Positions 1 to 5,381 of a stretch of 5,381 bases of DNA are shown in pieces (positions within the stretch are counted from its first letter, which is position 1; each line of letters begins with the position of its first letter). The position numbers and the translations under genes were made by a program. Under the pieces are notes generated by a model. That model had not been told where the DNA came from and ran no database searches. It was given only the letters and a program-made list of their open reading frames with translations. Origin of the DNA: an uncultured Erysipelotrichaceae bacterium. Lineage in GTDB: Bacteria > Bacillota_I > Bacilli_A > RF39 > UBA660. The stretch lies in the NCBI GenBank assembly GCA_902803685.1, contig CADCQR010000104.1, forward strand, positions 1 to 5,381. The letters run 5' to 3'.

Positions 1-2
1 AT

Positions 3-2321
3 CATCGGAATTTACAAGTAACTTATCAGGGACAAAAATTAAATTTTCAAGAACTTATAGCAATGAAATCAACAGAAAAGTTAATCTCAGAATTAGAAAC
101 AAGATATTTATCATATGAAAGAGATGATAAAAAAGCTGCTCAAGCAAATGGTACAACTTATAATCCGAAAACTGTAAATGATCTCTTGGGATATACATTA
201 AAAGATATTAAATCTCCACAATTTAAACAAAATGTATATAATGTATTAAAAAATAGCTTCAGAAATGATTTACCTAAAATATGTAATGGTAGTTACAAGG
301 ATATGGATGAAATAGAAATGAATGTTAGAAATGGGAAAAAAATAACATTTAGAGGTCATTATTTGGAAGAAGTTATTCAAGAATTATCAAAAAATATTTC
401 TAAAAATGATCCTAGTTTCATACGAGCAGTTCAATCAGAAATTAAAAATAATACTAAACAATACGGGATTGATAGCGATAGATTTTGCCTTGATATAAAG
501 GCAAGAGAAAAAATTATGGCATTCGCAAAACAACAACAGGATGCATCTCTTAATAGACCTCAACCAACAATAACTCAAAAACCGCAACCTCAGCCAACAG
601 TAGTCCAACGGTCACAACCTAAACAAACAGCAACTCAAAGGCCGCAACCTCAACCAACAGTAGTCCAACAGCCGCAACCTCAGCTAACAATGGCTCAAAG
701 GCCACAGCCTCAGCCAACAGTAGTCCAACAGTCACAACCTAAACAAACAGCAACTCAAAAGCCACAGCCTCAACCTACAATAACACAAAGGCCGCAACCT
801 CAACCAACAATAACTCAAAGACCACAACCTCAACCAACAATAACTAAACAGCCACAACCTCAGCCAACAGTAAGTAAAAAAACTGTTACTACACCTAACA
901 ATTATGATATTTTGAAACAACAAATAAAAGGTTTAGGTTCAATAAATGATATATTAAAAAATCAAGATTTAGTAATGGCAATAATTGCCTATAGTAGTGA
1001 TAATCGTTACTTCCAGGCTCTTATTGATTTAGTTAATGAGGGATTAGATAAAAAAGAAATATCTGCTAAAGACCTAGAGATATTTACTTCTGGTAAAATT
1101 GCAAAATCAATTATAAATATGGATCAAACAGCGAAAAGATATGCTGGTAGAGATGCTAATCAAACTGAAATTTTAGAGAAACTTAGTTATCTTTCTAAAA
1201 TAAAAGATTCAAAAGCTTTTGCAGCATCCTTTACTCAGCCAGAAATATTACAAGCTATGTCAGATAAGAGAAACACTAATTTAACTGGTTGGTGTTATAA
1301 CACAGAAATTCCTGTTGATGGCTTCGCTACAGTAATATCAGAATTATTAGAAAGTGGTAATGTTGATGCAGCTAAAGAATATTTATCATCTATGTCTAAC
1401 TATAGTATTAAATATTCTAATGCAAAGAATTCAAGTGAATTTTCTTTTGCCAATGATAAAACAGTTGAGGAAGCAAAGGAATATACAGCAGATGATTATC
1501 ACATGACACAAGAAGGATTTGAAGAATTAATAGCAGATGGCTTTGAACCTGGTACCCAAGATTTTAATGATGCCGTAATTTTAAATGGAATGGGAAGAAT
1601 ACCTGAAAAAGAAGATTCAGTTAATGTTAATAATTATAACAACGTTAAGGAAAAAACAAATGCATTTATTGAAAATTATTTTAATGAAACATCACATATA
1701 GCTAAGTTAGGTAAAACAATAGAAATACTAAAGGACTTTGATTTAGTAAAATCAATCATTGCATATGGCAACGATAGTTCTTATTTTGAGGACTTTATTA
1801 ATACAATAAATGATGGCCTAGAAAAAAAAGAAATATGGCCTGAAGACTTAAAAGTATTCTATTCTGGTGAAGTGGCTGATGCTATCGTAAATATTAATAG
1901 AACAGCAAGAGAATATGGAAATAGAGAACAATATCCATCTGAAGCTTGGGATAAACTAAGTGTTTTAGCCTCAATTAAAGATACCAATTCATTTGCCGCT
2001 AGCTTCACTCACCCAGAAATAATTCAATACATGAGAAATAATGGAATGGCAGAATTAACAAGATGGACTAGAGATACACACTTACCACCTACTACAGGTT
2101 TTGCCGCTGTAGTATATGAAATGATTGAAAGCGGTAATATCGATGGAGCAAAACAATATTTGGATGCAATTTCTGGTGATTGCAAAAAATATTCACAAAC
2201 AGTGCAAATGAAAAATGATAGATCTCACAATATAACTTCACATTCTGATGAATTAGAACAAATGAACAGCGAAGCTAAACAACAAAATATAGAAAATGCA
2301 GAAAACAAAAAGGCAATGTAG
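3..2321 (+). CDS. Large hydrophilic protein of unknown function with Pro/Gln repeat spacer and duplicated helical domain; probably 5'-partial
   Basis: I do not recognise this family. Numbered from the ATG at 63 (752 residues), it has a charged, probably helical region at 1-160, a Pro/Gln-rich repeat spacer at 165-272, a ~160-residue helical domain at about 291-451, an acidic linker at 452-548 and a second copy of that domain at about 549-710. A polar tail rich in Asn, Glu and Lys ends the protein. I see no membrane segment, signal peptide, LPXTG-like sorting motif or known catalytic motif; the visible part looks soluble and modular, perhaps a scaffold or binding protein (inference). The ATG at 63 has no Shine-Dalgarno sequence, and the frame is open back to base 3 with ordinary-looking protein (it reads HRNLQVTYQGQ from base 3). 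The true start is therefore probably left of the window; 63 is the fallback. The gene converges on the dipeptidase gene and ends in a hairpin terminator. Confidence 0.8.
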   Translation, partial: HRNLQVTYQGQKLNFQELIAMKSTEKLISELETRYLSYERDDKKAAQANGTTYNPKTVNDLLGYTLKDIKSPQFKQNVYNVLKNSFRNDLPKICNGSYKDMDEIEMNVRNGKKITFRGHYLEEVIQELSKNISKNDPSFIRAVQSEIKNNTKQYGIDSDRFCLDIKAREKIMAFAKQQQDASLNRPQPTITQKPQPQPTVVQRSQPKQTATQRPQPQPTVVQQPQPQLTMAQRPQPQPTVVQQSQPKQTATQKPQPQPTITQRPQPQPTITQRPQPQPTITKQPQPQPTVSKKTVTTPNNYDILKQQIKGLGSINDILKNQDLVMAIIAYSSDNRYFQALIDLVNEGLDKKEISAKDLEIFTSGKIAKSIINMDQTAKRYAGRDANQTEILEKLSYLSKIKDSKAFAASFTQPEILQAMSDKRNTNLTGWCYNTEIPVDGFATVISELLESGNVDAAKEYLSSMSNYSIKYSNAKNSSEFSFANDKTVEEAKEYTADDYHMTQEGFEELIADGFEPGTQDFNDAVILNGMGRIPEKEDSVNVNNYNNVKEKTNAFIENYFNETSHIAKLGKTIEILKDFDLVKSIIAYGNDSSYFEDFINTINDGLEKKEIWPEDLKVFYSGEVADAIVNINRTAREYGNREQYPSEAWDKLSVLASIKDTNSFAASFTHPEIIQYMRNNGMAELTRWTRDTHLPPTTGFAAVVYEMIESGNIDGAKQYLDAISGDCKKYSQTVQMKNDRSHNITSHSDELEQMNSEAKQQNIENAENKKAM
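555..878 (+). repeat. Tandem 30-bp coding repeat (Pro/Gln decapeptide)
   Basis: Ten tandem 30-bp units at 579-878, preceded by a shortened 8-residue unit at 555-578. The decapeptide consensus is [R/K/Q]PQPQPT[I/V][T/V]Q. Two units diverge to [R/Q]SQPKQTATQ; they lie four units (120 bp) apart, and their DNA at 601-640 and 721-760 is nearly identical, so a higher-order 120-bp duplication probably occurred. The coding strand is unusually C-rich compared with its A+T-rich surroundings. Such Pro/Gln tracts usually form stiff extended spacers between domains, and unit number can change by slippage or recombination. Confidence 0.95.
933..1415 (+). repeat. First copy of duplicated ~160-residue helical domain
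   Basis: Residues about 291-451 of the large protein. The copy carries ILK..DLV..IIAY near its start, GL.KKEI about 30 residues later, the signature FAASFTQPEILQ in the middle and LLESGNVDAAKEYL near its end. It aligns to the second copy almost without gaps at an offset of 258 residues. In the 37-residue stretch beginning at residue 297, I count 21 identities. Predicted helices dominate and I see no known motif, so the role is unknown. Confidence 0.85.
1707..2192 (+). repeat. Second copy of duplicated ~160-residue helical domain
   Basis: Residues about 549-710 of the large protein, matching the first copy. The shared landmarks are ILK..DLV..IIAY, GLEKKEI, FAASFTHPEIIQ and MIESGNIDGAKQYL, with one extra residue (offset 258 becomes 259) before the GFA motif. 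At the DNA level the copies have diverged well beyond recent duplication, so this is an old internal duplication that both copies have survived. Confidence 0.85.
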
Positions 2322-2344
2322 CTTATGCTAAGATTGCCTTTTTT
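2307..2344 (+). terminator. Intrinsic terminator overlapping the stop codon; probably bidirectional
   Basis: An 11-bp perfect stem (2307-2317 with 2333-2343) is topped by a small internal loop and a 4-bp stem, TAGC/GCTA (2319-2322 with 2327-2330), closing a TTAT loop. A run of six T follows at 2339-2344. The TAG stop (2319-2321) lies inside the hairpin, so the upstream stem arm is still coding. On the minus strand the same hairpin is followed by TTTTTGTTTT, so it can also stop transcription coming from the convergent dipeptidase gene, 157 nt after its stop codon. Confidence 0.85.
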
Positions 2345-2500
2345 ATTATATTATGAGATATATAATGTCCGTTATTAATATCATATGTAAAAATAATTTA
2401 ACGGCTACTCAAGCTAATTGCATACATCAACAATATTCTGTAATTGATTGTTTGTAAATAACATGTAAAGAATAGTACATAAATCATTTTAAATATATTA
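2345..2500. other. Intergenic spacer between convergent genes
   Basis: This A+T-rich stretch is 156 nt long and I see no open reading frame with a ribosome binding site in it. A weak inverted repeat, CCGTTA (2369-2374) against TAACGG (2399-2404), has a 24-nt loop and no T-run. It is too poor to call as a second terminator. I see no RNA gene or mobile-element end here. Confidence 0.6.
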
Positions 2501-3814
2501 TTACAAAACATCTAATAATTTTACTAGTAAATTATAAACTTTTATCCAAGAATCAATATATGTTACTTCTTCTGTCGTATGAAATTTTTCCATATTAGCA
2601 CCAATAGATATTATATCTAATCCATCTATTCGTTTTTTTATTGCTGAGCATTCTGTTCCACCATGACCAATTTCTTCTTTTGGATATTCATTATACTCAT
2701 TAAAATATACACTTTTATACCTATTTAGTAGCTCTGACTTTTTGATTTTTCTCCATGCTGAGTCCCTATATATTTCAGCAACTATAAAATGATTATGTAA
2801 TTTTTTACTTTTGTTACTTATATTTTCCAATTTTTTCTCATCTATACACCTAATTATATAATAAATATTTATAACATTTGCTTTAGTTTCTATTATTCCA
2901 ATATTTCCAGATGCATTATTATCTGATATATATCCACATTTTAATCCTAATATTTCATCTATAATATTTTCTGTATCTTCACTAGAAAAACAAAATTTAT
3001 TATCTATTTTCTCTATTTTAGAGTTAAAATCTTTGAACATTTCTTCTACATCAAGGGTTGTACTTATAACAACTTCACAGCTTGATGCCAAATCATTTTC
3101 AAAATTTCCTCCATTGATGCTTTTTAAGAGAATATCTTTTCCATGTAATATTTTTGCCATTGTTGTTATAGCATTTGTCTCGGATAGTTCTATATTATCG
3201 CCAGAATTACCACCAGGAAAACCATCTATAGATATTCTATAACTAGGTAAATCAACTCTAATTTGTTTTTCTATAAACGTATATCTATTTAATATATCTC
3301 CGTCTGATTCAGTAATAACAGTATTATCTTTCGAATTATCTAAATTAATTAACCTTTTACTTTCAACCAGTGAATATGGAAATGTCACTGCCTCCTTAAA
3401 CGTTGTTTCTTCTTCAACAGTCAACAAAAACTCTAAATCTGGATGTTTTAAAGTATTATCTTCCATAAGTGTAAGCATTATTGCTAGCCCTACCCCTTGA
3501 TCAGCGCCAAGTGAAGTATCTTTTGCTGTCACTTTATCACCGACAATGATTACTCTAATTCCATTACAAGAAAAATCATGATTACTACCACGTCTTTTAA
3601 CACACACCATGTCCAAATGAGCTTGTAACGCAATTGGCACTGAATTGATAGATCCTTTTTTCCTAATTAATACATTATTGTTTTCATCTTTAAAATAATA
3701 TAAGTTATTATTTTTTGCCACACTAACAAAAAAGTCAGCAATCTTTTCTTCGCATCCAGATTTCCTGGGAATCTCTGATATTCTTAGAAAATTATTAATT
3801 AAAGTTTCTCTCAT
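2501..3814 (-). CDS. pepD: M20-family metallopeptidase, PepD-like aminoacyl-histidine (Xaa-His) dipeptidase
   Basis: A 437-residue cytosolic zinc dipeptidase of the PepD branch of family M20, whose members hydrolyse Xaa-His dipeptides such as carnosine; E. coli PepD is 485 residues. Numbered from the chosen start, by alignment to PepD the visible metal ligands are H66 (in LQAHLDM), D105 (LGAD), E136 (LTVEEE), D159 (INLDNS) and H412 (KFHTTEE), with D68 and E135 as the catalytic acids. The PepD landmark HAGLECG appears as HGGTECS (384-390). The inserted lid domain (roughly residues 180-380) is divergent: GGHSG is GGNSG, with N203 replacing the conserved histidine, and the NAIPREA region is not conserved. 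Hydrolysis is probable, but specificity is uncertain. Start: AGGAG (3825-3821) directly abuts the ATG at 3820 but lies 6 nt from the ATG at 3814, so I chose 3814. It lies 73 nt downstream of the HTH-SDR gene and is likely cotranscribed with it. Confidence 0.9.
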   Translation of the reverse strand: MRETLINNFLRISEIPRKSGCEEKIADFFVSVAKNNNLYYFKDENNNVLIRKKGSINSVPIALQAHLDMVCVKRRGSNHDFSCNGIRVIIVGDKVTAKDTSLGADQGVGLAIMLTLMEDNTLKHPDLEFLLTVEEETTFKEAVTFPYSLVESKRLINLDNSKDNTVITESDGDILNRYTFIEKQIRVDLPSYRISIDGFPGGNSGDNIELSETNAITTMAKILHGKDILLKSINGGNFENDLASSCEVVISTTLDVEEMFKDFNSKIEKIDNKFCFSSEDTENIIDEILGLKCGYISDNNASGNIGIIETKANVINIYYIIRCIDEKKLENISNKSKKLHNHFIVAEIYRDSAWRKIKKSELLNRYKSVYFNEYNEYPKEEIGHGGTECSAIKKRIDGLDIISIGANMEKFHTTEEVTYIDSWIKVYNLLVKLLDVL

Positions 3815-3820
3815 AGACAT

Positions 3821-3825
3821 CTCCT
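3821..3825 (-). promoter_or_regulatory. Ribosome binding site that fixes the dipeptidase start
   Basis: On the minus strand AGGAG is followed immediately by ATGTCT and then ATGAGA. Spacing is zero to the first ATG (3820) and six bases to the second (3814). Only the second can be served by this site in the normal way, which shortens the protein by two residues. Confidence 0.8.
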
Positions 3826-3876
3826 AATTGTAAGAATATTCTATATTATATATTAACTATATAATATTTAGGAATC

Positions 3877-3898
3877 TAATAAAATAATTATTTTATTA
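3877..3898. repeat. 22-bp perfect A/T palindrome over the HTH-SDR stop codon
   Basis: TAATAAAATAA followed by its exact reverse complement TTATTTTATTA, covering the TAA stop at 3890-3888. It consists entirely of A and T, so as RNA it would form only a weak 9-bp stem with a 4-base loop. It could be a weak attenuator between the two minus-strand genes, a protein site, or a chance product of base composition. Confidence 0.4.
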
Positions 3899-5273
3899 TT
3901 TCTTTTAATGGCACAGCTATTTCCTGTAGTTTTTTAAAAGTTTCCCTAGCTTTTTTTATTTTCATTTTATTTAAAGTAACATATCCTCTCGAACTTCCAT
4001 CACTTGGCAAATCCACAAGCAAAGCATAATTATCTATGCCAATCCAACCATTACCAACAGTATCTAGAAGTGCTGAATTAGATTTTTTTAAATTCTCCAA
4101 ATCAACAAATTTACTTTTTATTAAATTACTAGCCAAATATCTTTTTATATATGGATTATTCTTATATTTTTCAGCATCCTTTTTGTTAAATATGAATATT
4201 CTTTCTATATCAACACCGCGATCAGCCGCATCAAAATTACTTTGAATAAATTTTCTTTCTGATGGTTCTTCATTCCATTCATTTTCCATCATTGTTGAGG
4301 TTATCCACATCCTAGAGCCCTTCTTAGTATCAGAAAAGTATCTATCCAATATTTTATAAAACTTACCAGAATCTAAATCCTCCGTTCTAGACTGCGAATC
4401 CATTGATAAATATCCACCATCAGATACTAGAGAACTACCATTTGTATATTTATGTCTAGTAAGCATTAAATATATATCGTCAGCAATTTCATACGGATAA
4501 CCAAGTCTTTTCATTGGTATAGAATCTTTTGCTTTATTAAAAGTATCATCGGTTTCCATAACTCCACCAATCCAGCCTGCCATGACAGAGTTAATTCTTA
4601 TTCCGTACATTTCTGTAAATATATTGGCAAAAGTCTGAACCAAATTTACCTTTGCTGCCTGCGCTGAAGCATATGCAGATGCTCCAAAAGAGCCACGATA
4701 AGCTTCTATACTATTTACTATTACTATGCTAGATTCATAATTCATTTTTTTTACAATTTCTCTAACTAATAGATTAGCCGCAAATACATTTACTCTGTAG
4801 CTATCCTCAAACTTATCATAATCAAAATCTAATGTATCTTCTAAATTAAAATATATTTCCATAAATACAAAGCCAAAAACATCTTCTTGTATTTCGTTTA
4901 TCGTATTTAAAAGATTACATCTATCAAAGTAATCAACTTCTTTTAATATAATTCCCTCTTTATACAATGCTTTATCAACTTTACTTTCTTTTTGATAAAG
5001 TCCAATGATTCTATACCCAGAAGCTAACAAAATGGTACTTAATTCTTTACCAATATCTGAATTAATACCAGCAATAACAATTAATTTTTTATCATTCTCT
5101 TTTTTAAAAAGTGATTGCCTTTTATCATTCGGCTTATGTGCATCTTTAGGAATGCACCAACACATACCATTCTTATAAGCTCCAGGTATTCTATTTTGCT
5201 TAATTAAATTGATAACTCTTCTTTCACTAACATTCCATTTCTCTGATACTTGTTTAACTGTCAAATAATCCAT
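3888..5273 (-). CDS. HTH DNA-binding domain fused to a degenerate SDR domain and a C-terminal domain of unknown family; probable one-component regulator
   Basis: A 461-residue cytosolic protein numbered from the chosen start. Residues 1-52 are an excisionase/MerR-like HTH, recognisable by LTVKQVSEKWNVSERRV followed by a wing ending W.IPKDAHKP. Residues 63-292 are an SDR Rossmann fold: AGINSDIG (G69, D73, G75) for TGxxxGxG, D114 after strand 3, N162, S188, Y201 and a closing DGG (285-287). The YxxxK lysine is Q205; the nearest lysine is K208. The NNAG motif is also missing, while the cofactor pocket looks mostly kept. Residues 293-461 contain RGVDIERIFIF (352-362), GWIGIDNYALLVD (409-421) and RGYVTLN (429-435). 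This may be a degenerate phospholipase-D-like regulatory fold, but that is only an impression. I infer a ligand- or NAD(P)-sensing regulator; a weak or altered reductase remains possible. Start: AGGTG lies 6 nt before the ATG at 5273, and the promoter overlaps the longer reading from 5321. Confidence 0.85.
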   Translation of the reverse strand: MDYLTVKQVSEKWNVSERRVINLIKQNRIPGAYKNGMCWCIPKDAHKPNDKRQSLFKKENDKKLIVIAGINSDIGKELSTILLASGYRIIGLYQKESKVDKALYKEGIILKEVDYFDRCNLLNTINEIQEDVFGFVFMEIYFNLEDTLDFDYDKFEDSYRVNVFAANLLVREIVKKMNYESSIVIVNSIEAYRGSFGASAYASAQAAKVNLVQTFANIFTEMYGIRINSVMAGWIGGVMETDDTFNKAKDSIPMKRLGYPYEIADDIYLMLTRHKYTNGSSLVSDGGYLSMDSQSRTEDLDSGKFYKILDRYFSDTKKGSRMWITSTMMENEWNEEPSERKFIQSNFDAADRGVDIERIFIFNKKDAEKYKNNPYIKRYLASNLIKSKFVDLENLKKSNSALLDTVGNGWIGIDNYALLVDLPSDGSSRGYVTLNKMKIKKARETFKKLQEIAVPLKEIIK

Positions 5274-5279
5274 ATTTAT

Positions 5280-5284
5280 CACCT
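5280..5284 (-). promoter_or_regulatory. Ribosome binding site that fixes the HTH-SDR start
   Basis: AGGTGA on the minus strand, with six bases (ATAAAT) between AGGTG and the ATG at 5273-5271. No comparable site precedes the upstream in-frame ATG at 5321. The choice removes 16 residues that do not belong to the HTH domain. Confidence 0.75.
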
Positions 5285-5292
5285 GCGAATAT

Positions 5293-5321
5293 ATTTTATA
5301 CCGAATTAAGAACCATATCAA
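5293..5321 (-). promoter_or_regulatory. Sigma-A-type promoter for the HTH-SDR / dipeptidase operon
   Basis: On the minus strand, TTGATA (5321-5316; five of six matches to TTGACA) is separated by exactly 17 bp from TAAAAT (5298-5293; five of six matches to TATAAT). Transcription would begin near 5286, leaving a very short leader that just includes the ribosome binding site at 5284-5280. I see no equally good promoter before the dipeptidase gene, so this one probably serves both genes. Confidence 0.65.
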
Positions 5322-5335
5322 TATGTATATTATAC
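5314..5335. promoter_or_regulatory. Candidate operator: two adjoining dyads over the -35 box
   Basis: CATAT-CA-ATATG (5314-5325) is a 5-bp inverted repeat centred on the -35 hexamer. It runs directly into GTATA-T-TATAC (5325-5335), and a further TATAC lies at 5297-5301 beside the -10 box. The position suits repression by the HTH protein encoded just downstream. The dyads are short and A+T-rich, so they may be chance. Confidence 0.3.
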
Positions 5336-5381
5336 TTTTTAAGATTAATAAGCTATTGTTTCATATTTATCATCTTCTTAA

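Noticed and set aside
732..923. 63-residue minus-strand frame opposite the Pro/Gln repeats
   Set aside because: It is the antisense of the tandem repeat, giving a Leu/Trp/Cys-rich periodic product; the open frame is a by-product of the repeat unit.
2369..2404. Inverted repeat CCGTTA/TAACGG as a dipeptidase terminator
   Set aside because: A 6-bp stem with a 24-nt loop and no T-run; the hairpin at 2307-2344 is a much better terminator.
3033..3242. 69-residue plus-strand frame inside the dipeptidase gene
   Set aside because: It lies wholly antisense to a well-supported M20 coding region and has no ribosome binding site.
3845..3873. Possible separate promoter for the dipeptidase (TATAAT at 3850-3845)
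   Set aside because: The -35 position 17 bp upstream reads TCCTAA, a poor match. TATAAT-like strings are expected by chance in this A+T-rich gap.
4036..4245. 69-residue plus-strand frame inside the HTH-SDR gene
   Set aside because: It is antisense to the C-terminal domain, with hydrophobic composition typical of a shadow frame and no initiation signal.
5274..5321. Longer HTH-SDR start at 5321, adding 16 residues
   Set aside because: It has no ribosome binding site, the promoter -35 and -10 boxes lie within it, and the HTH domain begins right after the ATG at 5273.
5353..5379. Possible C-terminal end of another minus-strand gene (KKMINMKQ then TAG) at the right edge
   Set aside because: Only eight codons are visible, which is too little to separate from chance.
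1..5381. CRISPR array, insertion sequence, tRNA or rRNA
   Set aside because: The only tandem repeat is in-frame coding sequence without unique spacers. I saw no transposase motifs, terminal inverted repeats or tRNA/rRNA signatures on either strand.

Overview
The window is very A+T-rich, roughly three quarters A+T by eye. It uses TAA and TAG stops with ordinary TGG tryptophan codons, has AGGAG-type ribosome binding sites, and encodes an N-terminal helix-turn-helix (HTH) of a kind common in low-GC Gram-positives. I read it as a low-GC Firmicute (Bacilli or Clostridia), possibly a gut commensal. I cannot name the genus.

Layout: (1) About 1-2321, plus strand: a large hydrophilic protein of unknown function. 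Its frame stays open to the left edge and the first ATG (63) lacks a ribosome binding site, so it is probably 5'-truncated by the window. It has an alpha-helical N-terminal part, a Pro/Gln spacer made of ten 10-residue (30-bp) repeats, and two diverged copies of a ~160-residue all-helical domain. A strong hairpin terminator overlaps its stop codon. (2) 2322-2500: a short spacer between convergent genes; the hairpin probably also ends the minus-strand transcript. (3) 3814-2501, minus strand: an M20-family dipeptidase like PepD (aminoacyl-histidine dipeptidase). All metal ligands are present, but the conserved lid histidine of the GGHSG motif is asparagine. (4) 5273-3888, minus strand: an HTH domain fused to a short-chain dehydrogenase/reductase (SDR) domain and a ~170-residue C-terminal domain of unknown family. 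The SDR domain keeps the fold signatures, but the catalytic YxxxK lysine is glutamine. (5) 5274-5381: upstream region with a good sigma-A-type promoter and a small dyad over its -35 box.

The two minus-strand genes are 73 nt apart with no convincing terminator or second promoter, so they are probably one operon from the promoter at 5293-5321. My working idea, which is inference, is that the HTH-SDR protein is a one-component regulator. Its degenerate SDR fold would bind a nucleotide cofactor or small molecule rather than catalyse a reaction, and it would control itself and the linked dipeptidase. This HTH-SDR-unknown fusion with its dipeptidase partner is the best candidate here for something undescribed. 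For both minus-strand genes the ribosome binding site indicates a start downstream of the longest possible one.
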